The notes beneath the pieces are model-generated. The model had not been told where the DNA came from. It saw only the letters and a program-made list of their open reading frames with translations, and searched no databases. A stretch of 19,995 nucleotides of DNA from Bacteroidales bacterium. Its GTDB lineage: Bacteria; Bacteroidota; Bacteroidia; Bacteroidales; JAGOPY01. The position numbers and the translations under genes were made by a program. The stretch is from NCBI GenBank assembly GCA_030638325.1, contig DAOWEV010000076.1, forward strand, positions 1-19,995. The letters are read 5' to 3'. Shown piece after piece: positions 6,129-14,701 of the stretch (position 1 is the stretch's first letter; each line of letters opens with the position of its first letter).

Positions 6129-8245
6129 TGCGAAACACCAGGAAAGACATATTATGGAAAGTTTACCTGGTATATTTTGGTGTCCTGCTATTTAGTATTG
6201 CAATCGTAGTCAAAGCTGTTTATATCCAATTTGCCGAAGGAGAAGCGCTGATGGAGAAGGCAAAGGAGCAGGAACTCAGATATTTCAATATTGAGGCCAT
6301 CCGTGGGAATATCCTTGCCAATGACGGAAGCCTCCTGGCATCGTCGATACCCAGCTTCGAGGTCAGGATGGATGTGGACTCCGAGCATATTTCAGATAAG
6401 TTTTTCAACGAAAAGGTGGATTCGCTCTCCTACAGTTTATCCAGGCTCTTTAAAGACAGGTCGGTATATCAATACAAGCAACTTCTAATGAAAGCCCGGA
6501 AAAGCGGGAACAGATACCTCTTGCTAAAAAGAAAGGTTACTTACGAGCACCTCAAAGAAATAAGGACTTTCCCGATCTTGCGAAAAGGAAAATACCGGGG
6601 AGGCCTCATTATCATTCCGCAAACTATCAGGAAATTACCCTATAAGGAACTGGCGAGGCGTACCATCGGATATGAGAATGAAGCCGAGAACATTCATGTT
6701 GGCCTGGAAGGCGCTTACAATTCAATATTAAAAGGTGTCAATGGCAAACAGCTCCGGCGCAGGATCAGTAACGGGGAATGGAAACCCGTGTGGGACGAGA
6801 ATGAGATGGAGCCTGAAAATGGAAAAGATATTGTCACCTCTATCGACATCAATATCCAGGACGTTGCCGGGCATGCTTTGCTGGAGCATCTCAGGGAACA
6901 TGAAGCCTTACAGGGCTGTGTTGTGCTTATGGAGGTCAGTACCGGTGAGATCAGGGCAATTGCCAACCTGAAATATGATTCGGCTTCGCAGCAATATGAA
7001 GAGTCTTACAATTATGCCATCGGGGAAAGCATTGAACCAGGCTCTACTTTCAAGCTGGCATCCATGATCACCGCACTCGAAAGCGGGCAAATATCGCTTT
7101 TGGATACGGTTGACACAGGAGACGGCTGGACTACCTATTATGGCAGTACCATGCAGGATGTCCATAAGATCAGGGATGGCCGGATCACATACAGGGAAGC
7201 TTTTGAACAATCCTCCAATGTCGGCATATCATTGATGATAGATAGTATCTATGGAGAACATCCTGAAAAATATATTGAACTGTTGTACCGGATATCACTT
7301 AACCAGTCTCTCGGTGTTGAGTTACCCGGTGAGGGGGAACCATTTATAAGACATCCATCCAATAAAAAAATATGGTACGGGACCACGCTGCCATGGATGT
7401 CAATCGGTTATGGTATAACCATGACACCTCTGCAAATACTCACTTTTTACAATGCGATCGCCAATAATGGGGTTATGGTCAAACCCATGTTTGTGAGTGA
7501 GATCCGTTATGCAGGAAGCAAGGTTAAAAAATTATATCCTGAAATCATCAACGAATCCATTTGCAGCCAGGCCATTGTCGATACCATGCGTTCCTTGCTG
7601 GAAGGCGTTGTTGAACGAGGCACGGCAAAGATCCTGAACAACACCGTTTATAAGGTTGCAGGCAAAACCGGAACTGCACTTATCGCAAAAGGGAAATCCG
7701 GATATGGTAACAAAGAGTACAATGCGTCATTTGTTGGTTATTTCCCTGCCGATGATCCGAAATACTCATGCATAGTATTTGTAAACAGGCCCCGGCGCGG
7801 CAAGATCTACGGTGGCTCCGTGGCAGCTCCCGTATTCAGGGAAATAGCAGATAAGGTATATGCTACACAACTGGATATTCACACTGATCCTGACTTTCTG
7901 GCATCAGGTGACATAAAGCCGGTACCGGCAGTCATTGGCCGGGCTGGTGATCTTGAAAAAGTCTTTACCGAATTGGGATACCGGATCACATGGGGTTTTA
8001 ATGAAAATGAGTGGGTCAGGACAAGTATCGATAACAATAAGGTTAAAACAAGTAAAAAACATATTCCTTTGAATTATATGCCCAATGTGGTCGGGATGAG
8101 TGCAAGAGATGCCACCTATGTCATGGAGCAACTGGGACTGAATGTAAACCTCACAGGAAAAGGCAAAGTGAAATTTCAATCGGTTATGCCAGGCGACAGG
8201 ATTAAGCCCGGAACCAATATAAACCTAAGGCTGTCAATGATTTAA
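6128..8245 (+). CDS. ftsI: Septal peptidoglycan transpeptidase FtsI (PBP3) with C-terminal PASTA domain
   Basis: FtsI is the class B penicillin-binding protein that cross-links septal peptidoglycan together with FtsW. A single N-terminal transmembrane helix lies at about 12-32. The PBP dimerisation module covers about 50-210 (RGNILANDGSLLASS near 59-73). The transpeptidase domain (235-580) has all three active-site motifs: SxxK with nucleophile S306 (STFK, 306-309), SSN 362-364 and KTG 513-515. After about residue 645 a PASTA domain follows (MPNVVGMSARDATYVMEQLG, 651-670), and the protein ends at 705. A PASTA domain on FtsI is usual in Bacteroidota and absent from E. coli FtsI (588 residues). 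Residues 595-640 form a second, poorly conserved PASTA-like stretch. The gene overlaps ftsL by 1 nt and is followed by murE after 10 nt. Confidence 0.96.
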   Translation: MRNTRKDILWKVYLVYFGVLLFSIAIVVKAVYIQFAEGEALMEKAKEQELRYFNIEAIRGNILANDGSLLASSIPSFEVRMDVDSEHISDKFFNEKVDSLSYSLSRLFKDRSVYQYKQLLMKARKSGNRYLLLKRKVTYEHLKEIRTFPILRKGKYRGGLIIIPQTIRKLPYKELARRTIGYENEAENIHVGLEGAYNSILKGVNGKQLRRRISNGEWKPVWDENEMEPENGKDIVTSIDINIQDVAGHALLEHLREHEALQGCVVLMEVSTGEIRAIANLKYDSASQQYEESYNYAIGESIEPGSTFKLASMITALESGQISLLDTVDTGDGWTTYYGSTMQDVHKIRDGRITYREAFEQSSNVGISLMIDSIYGEHPEKYIELLYRISLNQSLGVELPGEGEPFIRHPSNKKIWYGTTLPWMSIGYGITMTPLQILTFYNAIANNGVMVKPMFVSEIRYAGSKVKKLYPEIINESICSQAIVDTMRSLLEGVVERGTAKILNNTVYKVAGKTGTALIAKGKSGYGNKEYNASFVGYFPADDPKYSCIVFVNRPRRGKIYGGSVAAPVFREIADKVYATQLDIHTDPDFLASGDIKPVPAVIGRAGDLEKVFTELGYRITWGFNENEWVRTSIDNNKVKTSKKHIPLNYMPNVVGMSARDATYVMEQLGLNVNLTGKGKVKFQSVMPGDRIKPGTNINLRLSMI

Positions 8246-8255
8246 AACCGGTAGA

Positions 8256-9725
8256 TTGAAACACCTGGAAAACATATTAAAGAATACCGGAGTGCTGGAG
8301 ATCAAAGGCTCCCCTGATATCCCTGTAAGGGCTATTTGTTTCGATTCCAGGGAAGCCCGGAAAGGCAGTTTGTTTGTTGCGGTGAAAGGCACCAGGGTTG
8401 ACGGGCATCAGTTCATTCAGCAGGTTGAAGAAAAAGGTGCTGTTGCTGTAGTATGTGAAACCTATCCGAAATCGTTGCGTGAAGAAATTACATATATCAG
8501 AGTGAAAAACAGCAGTGCGGCCCTCGGAAATATCGCTTCCAATTTTTATAGTGCACCTTCTTCAAAGCTGAAACTTGTTGGCATAACCGGGACCAACGGC
8601 AAGACCACAATTGCAACGCTGCTATATAACCTGTTTTCCAGGCTGGGCTATCCGGTTGCTTTGATATCCACCATTCAGAATGAGATCCAAGGCAGAATGC
8701 TCCCCGCTACTCATACGACTCCGGACGCCATAGGCATCAACAAGATATTGCATGAGGCAGTAGAACAGGGTTGTGAATTCTGTTTTATGGAAGTCAGCTC
8801 ACATGCTTCCGATCAGGACCGGATCGCCGGCCTCGATTTTGCCGGGGGTATCTTCACCAATATCACTCACGAACACCTGGATTATCATGCCGGTTTCAGG
8901 GAGTATCTGCTGGCCAAGCAGAAATTTTTTAACCAGCTGAGTCCAAACGCATTCGCCCTCACAAACCTGGATGACAAAAATGGCAGGATCATGGTGCAAA
9001 ACACCCGGGCTGTTGTTTATACCTATTCCTTAAAAACATTTGCTGATTTTAAATGTAAGGTGATGGAGAATCATTTCGGGGGCTTGGTATTACAGGTTAA
9101 CGGCCGGGAATTCTACTCCCGCCTCATAGGATACTTCAATGCATACAACATCCTTGCCGTGTATGCAACAGCGATGCTTCTCGGGCAGAAGCAGGATGAA
9201 GTTCTCGCGATTTTAAGTGATCTTCAGGCTGTTGAAGGACGGTTCGAATATATCCGTAATGATGAAAATATTACAGGAATAATTGATTATGCACACACGC
9301 CTGATGCTCTTGAAAACGTGCTTGATACCATATCTTCAATCAGGACAAGAAATGAACAACTGATAACGGTAGTTGGCGCAGGGGGTGACCGGGACCGAAA
9401 AAAAAGGCCTCTTATGGCTGGCATATGTGCTGTTAGAAGTGACCGGGTGATCCTCACTTCCGATAATCCCCGTTCCGAAGACCCGCAGGAAATTATTAAT
9501 GACATGCTACAGGGAATAGGACCGGAACTGTCAGGAAAGGTCATCTCTATAATAAACAGGCGCGAGGCCATCAAGACCGCATGTGCAATTGCGCAAAACG
9601 GTGATATAATCCTGGTAGCCGGGAAAGGACATGAAAAATACCAGGAGATCAAAGGAGTCAGGCATCCTTTTGATGATAAGGAAATACTAAGTTCTGAATT
9701 GTTTAAGAACCAGCAAAAAAACTAA
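8256..9725 (+). CDS. murE: UDP-N-acetylmuramoyl-L-alanyl-D-glutamate--2,6-diaminopimelate ligase
   Basis: MurE is a cytoplasmic ATP-dependent Mur ligase that adds the third residue to the peptidoglycan stem peptide. The ATP-binding loop GTNGKTT is at 112-118, followed by TTPDA (154-158), HEHLDYH (205-211), YAHTPD (345-350) and KGHEKYQ (457-463). The substrate-selecting motif is DNPR (403-406, in TSDNPRSEDP), which marks meso-diaminopimelate enzymes; lysine enzymes carry a different sequence there. Length (489) is normal. The start is TTG 8256, chosen because it gives MKHLENILK directly at the family N-terminus, 10 nt after ftsI. mraY follows after 5 nt; no murF lies between, unlike E. coli. 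Confidence 0.97.
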   Translation: MKHLENILKNTGVLEIKGSPDIPVRAICFDSREARKGSLFVAVKGTRVDGHQFIQQVEEKGAVAVVCETYPKSLREEITYIRVKNSSAALGNIASNFYSAPSSKLKLVGITGTNGKTTIATLLYNLFSRLGYPVALISTIQNEIQGRMLPATHTTPDAIGINKILHEAVEQGCEFCFMEVSSHASDQDRIAGLDFAGGIFTNITHEHLDYHAGFREYLLAKQKFFNQLSPNAFALTNLDDKNGRIMVQNTRAVVYTYSLKTFADFKCKVMENHFGGLVLQVNGREFYSRLIGYFNAYNILAVYATAMLLGQKQDEVLAILSDLQAVEGRFEYIRNDENITGIIDYAHTPDALENVLDTISSIRTRNEQLITVVGAGGDRDRKKRPLMAGICAVRSDRVILTSDNPRSEDPQEIINDMLQGIGPELSGKVISIINRREAIKTACAIAQNGDIILVAGKGHEKYQEIKGVRHPFDDKEILSSELFKNQQKN

Positions 9726-9730
9726 ATTAT

Positions 9731-10972
9731 ATGTTCTACTACCTGTTTGATTATCTCCAGCGATGTTGCGATTTCCCGGGGGCAGGTGTCTTTCAGTATA
9801 TCTCTTTCCGGGCTGCGGCAGCCGTCATTGCGTCACTGATCATTTCCATGTTATTTGGAAAACGGTGGATACATTTCCTCAACAGGAAACAGGTAGGAGA
9901 AACCATCCGGGACCTGGGCCTGGAAGGCCAGGTTGAAAAACAGGGGACCCCCACCATGGGCGGACTGATCATCCTGGCTTCCATATTGATCCCAACCTTA
10001 TTATTTGCTAAACTTCACAACATGTACATCATCCTGATGCTCTTCACAACTGTATGGCTGGGGATGATCGGGTTTGCAGATGACTATATCAAAGTATTCA
10101 AGAAAGATAAAAAAGGACTGCCCGGCAAATTTAAAATATTAGGGCAGATCATGCTGGGCCTTATTATCGGTCTGGTCATGTTCTTCAGCGATGATATTGT
10201 GATCAGGGAAAAAGCCGGCGAGGATCTTACAAATATCGAGAATGTCCAGACCATAGAAGATATTTCATCCAGGTTTTCTGTGGAAGATAAAAAATCTACC
10301 AAGACCACTATCCCGTTCTTTAAACAGAATGAATTCGATTATGCCGTATTGATATCCTGGATAGGCAGAGGATATGAGAAATATGCATTTCTGATCTTCA
10401 TCCCGATCGTTATCCTGATCATAACTGCTGTTTCCAATGGAGCTAATCTTACTGACGGGATGGATGGGCTTGCAACAGGTACTTCAGCGATCATTGGGGC
10501 CACTCTCGGTATCCTGGCCTGGGTCTCAGGTAACCTGATATTTGCCGATTACCTGAATATCATGTACATACCAAACACAGGAGAGTTGACAATATTCATC
10601 AGTGCTTTCGTGGGGGGGTGTCTTGGTTTTCTATGGTATAACTCCTACCCGGCACAAGTGTTTATGGGGGATACCGGGAGTCTCGCCATAGGAGGTATCA
10701 TAGCTGTGTTTGCCATCCTCATCAGAAAAGAATTATTGATCCCAATCCTGTGCGGTATATTTCTAATTGAGAGCTTGTCAGTCATAACGCAGGTTGCTTA
10801 TTTCAAATACACAAAAAGAAAGTTTGGAAAAGGGCTCAGAATATTTAAAATGTCGCCCCTGCATCATCATTACCAGATGAAAGGCTACCCGGAACCTAAG
10901 ATCGTTCAGAGGTTCCTTATTGTAGGTATGATGTTGGCCGTGTTCACCATCATTACATTAAAGCTGAGATAA
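9731..10972 (+). CDS. mraY: Phospho-N-acetylmuramoyl-pentapeptide-transferase MraY
   Basis: MraY is the integral membrane enzyme that transfers phospho-MurNAc-pentapeptide to undecaprenyl phosphate, giving lipid I. Motifs present are GTPTMGG (72-78), the Asp pair in FADDYIKV (115-122, D117/D118), NLTDGMDGLA (239-248), MGDTGS (312-317) and the HHH cluster HHHYQ (378-382). About ten hydrophobic helices are visible. At 413 residues it is about 50 longer than E. coli MraY (360). The excess is a polar insertion at about 152-204, rich in acidic and Thr/Ser residues, after the helix that follows FADDY; by topology it should be periplasmic. This insertion is typical of Bacteroidota MraY. murD begins 17 nt downstream. 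Confidence 0.97.
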   Translation: MFYYLFDYLQRCCDFPGAGVFQYISFRAAAAVIASLIISMLFGKRWIHFLNRKQVGETIRDLGLEGQVEKQGTPTMGGLIILASILIPTLLFAKLHNMYIILMLFTTVWLGMIGFADDYIKVFKKDKKGLPGKFKILGQIMLGLIIGLVMFFSDDIVIREKAGEDLTNIENVQTIEDISSRFSVEDKKSTKTTIPFFKQNEFDYAVLISWIGRGYEKYAFLIFIPIVILIITAVSNGANLTDGMDGLATGTSAIIGATLGILAWVSGNLIFADYLNIMYIPNTGELTIFISAFVGGCLGFLWYNSYPAQVFMGDTGSLAIGGIIAVFAILIRKELLIPILCGIFLIESLSVITQVAYFKYTKRKFGKGLRIFKMSPLHHHYQMKGYPEPKIVQRFLIVGMMLAVFTIITLKLR

Positions 10973-10989
10973 AAAAATGGACCAGATAC

Positions 10990-12333
10990 ATGAAAAGGTA
11001 CAACATAGTGGTTCTTGGGGCCGGAGAAAGCGGAACCGGTGCGGCAGTGCTGGCAAAAAAGAAAGGGCACAGGGTATTTGTATCTGACTTTGCGCCTATA
11101 AAGCAGCAGTATAAAAATGTTCTTTTACATCATGAGATTGATTTTGAAGAAGGAAGGCATAGTGAGGAGTCCATCCTAAGAGCAGATGAGATCATAAAAA
11201 GCCCCGGAATTCCGGATCAGGTTCCAATAATCCGGGAAGCTGTCAGGAAAAGGGTACCGGTTATTTCGGAGATTGAATTTGCAGGCCGGTTCACCAATGC
11301 TAAAATGATCTGCATCACAGGTAGCAACGGAAAAACGACAACCACTTTGTTGACTCATCACATCCTGCAACATGCAGGCCTGAACGCAGGTCTTGCAGGC
11401 AATGTCGGGAACAGCCTGGCATGGCAGGTAGCTGAATACGATTATAACTACTATGTGCTGGAACTCAGTAGCTTTCAACTGGATGGCATGGTAAATTTCA
11501 AGGCGGATATAGCTGTCTTGCTGAATATAACACCGGATCACCTTGACAGGTATGAAAACGATTTTTCAAAGTATAAACAATCAAAATTCAGGATACTTCA
11601 AAATCAGACCTCTGCAGATAGTTTCATCTTCTGTAATGATGATGAAACAATAGTCTCTTATATGCAGCAACTGCAAATACCATCTGTAAAGTATCCTTTT
11701 TCCATCAGGGAGAAGGTAACAGGAGATGGCGCTTATTTAGAAAATAATGAATTGGTCATAACCATAAACTCAAACAAGTTTAACATGACATTAGAAGAAT
11801 TAGCATTACAAGGCAAACACAACGCCTATAATTCAATGGCTGCCGGCATCACGGCCAGGCGGCTGGACATCAGGAAAGATACCATTAAGGAGTGTCTTTC
11901 CAACTTTCAGCACATTGAACACAGGCTGGAGTTCATAGCCAGCATCCACGGAATAAAGTTTATCAATGACTCCAAGGCCACCAATGTCAATTCCACCTGG
12001 TATGCCCTGGAAAGCTCCGATAACAAGGTCATTTGGATTGCCGGAGGTATTGACAAAGGAAATGATTATTCCGTCCTGGCTGAGATGGTGAGGAAAAAAG
12101 TCAGGGCTATCGTATGTCTTGGAAAGGATAACAAGAAGATCAAAAAAGCTTTTGCCGATGATGTAGAAACTATTGTGGAAACAAGATCTGCACGGGAGGC
12201 GGTAAAACTTGCATACCAGATTGCGAAACGGGGAGAGACAGTACTGCTATCACCGGCCTGTGCCAGCTTTGATCTCTTTGAGAACTATGAGGACCGTGGC
12301 CGGCAATTCAAAGAAGCCGTTAATAATCTGTAA
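10990..12333 (+). CDS. murD: UDP-N-acetylmuramoylalanine--D-glutamate ligase MurD
   Basis: MurD is a cytoplasmic Mur ligase that adds D-glutamate to UDP-MurNAc-L-Ala. It has a Rossmann-like N-domain with the nucleotide loop VVLGAGESGTGAA (7-19), the ATP loop GSNGKTTT (111-118), ELSSFQLDG near residue 158 and HLDRYENDFSKY around 191. The C-terminal domain has DSKATNVNS, and the protein ends with the family block LLSPACASFDLFENYEDRGRQF. At 447 residues it is full-length. ATG 10990 is the only start consistent with this N-terminus; ATG 10977 is out of frame. It lies between mraY and ftsW, the conserved position. Confidence 0.97.
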   Translation: MKRYNIVVLGAGESGTGAAVLAKKKGHRVFVSDFAPIKQQYKNVLLHHEIDFEEGRHSEESILRADEIIKSPGIPDQVPIIREAVRKRVPVISEIEFAGRFTNAKMICITGSNGKTTTTLLTHHILQHAGLNAGLAGNVGNSLAWQVAEYDYNYYVLELSSFQLDGMVNFKADIAVLLNITPDHLDRYENDFSKYKQSKFRILQNQTSADSFIFCNDDETIVSYMQQLQIPSVKYPFSIREKVTGDGAYLENNELVITINSNKFNMTLEELALQGKHNAYNSMAAGITARRLDIRKDTIKECLSNFQHIEHRLEFIASIHGIKFINDSKATNVNSTWYALESSDNKVIWIAGGIDKGNDYSVLAEMVRKKVRAIVCLGKDNKKIKKAFADDVETIVETRSAREAVKLAYQIAKRGETVLLSPACASFDLFENYEDRGRQFKEAVNNL

Positions 12334-12345
12334 TAATATCAACTG

Positions 12346-13503
12346 ATGTTGCAAATACTGAAAACGATAAAAGGTGACAGGGTAATCTGGATGGTGGTCA
12401 TCCTGTTGTCTATCGTCTCTTTACTGGCTGTTTATAGTTCAACAGGCACGTTGGCTTACAAGTATCACGGGGGGCATGTAGAATACTATATGATAAAGCA
12501 TTTGTTGATCCTTTTATTCGGTTTTTTTCTGATGTGGCTGGCTCACCTAATAAAATACACCTATTATTCCCGTGTTTTCCAGATCGCATTATATATTGCC
12601 ATACCCTTGCTGATCCTGACCTATTTTGTTGGCATCAACCTGAACGAGGCAACCCGTGCGCTTCCCCTGCCGTTCAATCTCTCCTTTCAGACAGCCGACC
12701 TGGCAAAGTTGACACTCATAATGTACCTCGCCAGATCGTTAACCAAGAAACAGGAAGTCATCAAAACCTTTAAATCTTCCTTTCTACCGATCATGTTACC
12801 CATTCTGATCGTTTGCGGGTTGATCCTGCCCTCAGATCTCTCAACGGCCGTCATGCTGTTTGTGACCAGCCTGGTGCTCATGTTCATTGGCCGGGTTAAT
12901 ATGAAATATATTGCATCTTTAATTGGGATCAGTATTGTCTCCCTTGCCATTTTTATCCTGATCCTATATTATCTCCCCGGTGAAAAACAAGGACGCTTAT
13001 GGACCTGGAAACATCGTATTGAAGCCTTTTGCGGTGCAGAAAGTTCAGACAATTACCAGGTTGAGCAGGCCAAGATCGCGATAGCATCCGGTGGAATATT
13101 GGGGAAAATGCCCGGCAACAGCACCCAGCGGAATTTCCTCCCCCACCCTTACTCGGATTTTATTTTTGCCATTATTCTTGAGGAATATGGTTTGGCCGGC
13201 GGTACTGTTGTCGTATTGCTCTACATGATACTGTTTTTCAGGGCTGTCAGGATAGTTACAAAAATTCCAAGAAATTTCGGGGCCTTCCTCACTTTTGGAG
13301 TGAGTTTCAGCCTGGTATTCCAGGCCATGATCAATATGGGGGTGGCAGTTCATCTTTTGCCCGTAACAGGCCAGTCATTGCCACTGATCAGCATGGGCGG
13401 GACATCGATCTGGTTTACCAGCTTATCAATAGGGATCATTTTAAGTGTGAGTAAAGAATTACAGCAAGGACCATTAGAGGAAGAACAATATGTTGCAGCA
13501 TAA
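12346..13503 (+). CDS. ftsW: SEDS peptidoglycan glycosyltransferase FtsW
   Basis: FtsW is the polytopic SEDS protein that polymerises lipid II into septal glycan strands in complex with FtsI. The 385-residue product has about ten hydrophobic segments (first at about 14-30). Motifs include LPSDLSTAVM (161-170), WTWKHRIEAF (219-228), PHPYSDFIFAIILEEYG (266-282; D271 corresponds to the conserved catalytic-site aspartate of SEDS proteins) and PVTGQSLPLISMGGTS (339-354). FtsW rather than RodA is supported by its place between murD and murG and by the ftsI gene in the same operon. Its last 14 nt overlap the murG start, which implies coupled translation. Confidence 0.95.
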   Translation: MLQILKTIKGDRVIWMVVILLSIVSLLAVYSSTGTLAYKYHGGHVEYYMIKHLLILLFGFFLMWLAHLIKYTYYSRVFQIALYIAIPLLILTYFVGINLNEATRALPLPFNLSFQTADLAKLTLIMYLARSLTKKQEVIKTFKSSFLPIMLPILIVCGLILPSDLSTAVMLFVTSLVLMFIGRVNMKYIASLIGISIVSLAIFILILYYLPGEKQGRLWTWKHRIEAFCGAESSDNYQVEQAKIAIASGGILGKMPGNSTQRNFLPHPYSDFIFAIILEEYGLAGGTVVVLLYMILFFRAVRIVTKIPRNFGAFLTFGVSFSLVFQAMINMGVAVHLLPVTGQSLPLISMGGTSIWFTSLSIGIILSVSKELQQGPLEEEQYVAA

Positions 13504-14614
13504 GATCAAAATAATCATCAGCGGAGGAGGCACGGGAGGTCATATCTTCCCGGCCATTGCCATTGCTAATGCATTGAAGCGTAAGATAGAGAATGCTGAT
13601 ATATTATTTGTAGGAGCCAAAGGCCGCATGGAAATGCAAAAAGTGCCTGCTGCCGGTTACCCTGTTAAAGGATTATGGATCAGTGGATTCAGCCGAAGCT
13701 TCTCCCCGCAGAATCTACTATTCCCCATAAAGCTCATACACAGCATAATGAGTGCCAGAGGGATTATTTCAAGATTCAATCCCGATGTGGTGATCGGAGT
13801 TGGAGGTTATGCCAGTGGGCCCACACTGAAGGTGGCCGCGAGTAAGAATATACCGACACTGATCCAGGAACAAAATTCATTTCCGGGGATCACGAATCGT
13901 TTGTTGGCAAAGAATGTATCCAGGATCTGCGTAGCTTACGATAATATGGAGCGTTTCTTCCCGGCAGAAAAGATCATTAAGACCGGGAATCCGGTACGAC
14001 GGGAAGTCGTGAATATTACAGGAAAAAAGGCTGAAGCCCTGGAATACTTTGGGATCAGCCATGATGCTGTAAATGTGCTGGTTATTGGAGGAAGCCAGGG
14101 CGCCCTGAGCATCAATAAAAGCATCAGTAATATCCTGCACATTTTTAATGATAACAAGCTGAACCTGTTGTGGCAAACAGGTAAAGGCTTTTATCCTGTT
14201 GCTGAAAAAGCAATTGAAACTTCAGATCGTAACAAGATCAAAGCGATTGAATTTATTGACCGGATGGATCTGGCCTACGCTTATGCTGATATTGTGATCT
14301 CCCGTGCCGGGGCCATTGCCATATCTGAGCTATGTGTCGTTGGGAAACCTTCTATTTTCATACCGCTCCCCACGGCTGCAGAGGATCATCAGATGAAGAA
14401 TGCCAGGGCGCTCGCAGAAAAGCAGGCTGCGCTGCTCATAGAAGACAGCCAGGCCGATACAAAGCTCGCAACCGTATTGACAGAACTGGTGCAGGATAAA
14501 GACAAACAGGAGAAGTTGAGCAGGAACATTAAAAAACTTGCCATAATTGATGCTGATGAGAGGATCGCGGAAGAGATCCTGAAACTAATCGACATTGGTA
14601 ATGTTAAATTTTAA
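13490..14614 (+). CDS. murG: Undecaprenyldiphospho-muramoylpentapeptide beta-N-acetylglucosaminyltransferase MurG
   Basis: MurG is a GT28 glycosyltransferase at the inner membrane face that adds GlcNAc to lipid I, giving lipid II. The N-domain has the glycine loop GGGTGGH (12-18), GVGGYASGP (103-111) and EQN (127-129). The C-domain has GGSQGA (200-205), SRAGAIAISE (271-280, with the nucleotide-sugar-binding E280) and PLPTAAEDHQ (292-301). At 374 residues it is normal length. ATG 13490 overlaps the end of ftsW, with a purine-rich GAGGAAG just upstream inside ftsW that could act as ribosome binding site. It is followed by the 87-nt repeat-bearing gap before murC. Confidence 0.97.
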   Translation: MLQHKIKIIISGGGTGGHIFPAIAIANALKRKIENADILFVGAKGRMEMQKVPAAGYPVKGLWISGFSRSFSPQNLLFPIKLIHSIMSARGIISRFNPDVVIGVGGYASGPTLKVAASKNIPTLIQEQNSFPGITNRLLAKNVSRICVAYDNMERFFPAEKIIKTGNPVRREVVNITGKKAEALEYFGISHDAVNVLVIGGSQGALSINKSISNILHIFNDNKLNLLWQTGKGFYPVAEKAIETSDRNKIKAIEFIDRMDLAYAYADIVISRAGAIAISELCVVGKPSIFIPLPTAAEDHQMKNARALAEKQAALLIEDSQADTKLATVLTELVQDKDKQEKLSRNIKKLAIIDADERIAEEILKLIDIGNVKF

Positions 14615-14654
14615 ATTATAAATTTTAAATGGTAAATAGCAAACGTCAAATCCT

Positions 14655-14699
14655 AACTGTTAACTACTTACAACTGTTAACTGATAACTGTTAACTAAT
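14655..14699. repeat. Heptamer tandem array, AACTGTT type, abutting murC
   Basis: Units AACTGTT, AACTACT, (TAC), AACTGTT, AACTGAT, AACTGTT, AACTAAT are present. The last ends 2 nt before the murC ATG at 14702. The array and an AT-rich run before it fill the only large gap inside the cell-wall part of the operon; no Shine-Dalgarno is seen for murC. Confidence 0.85.
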
Positions 14700-14701
14700 A
14701 A

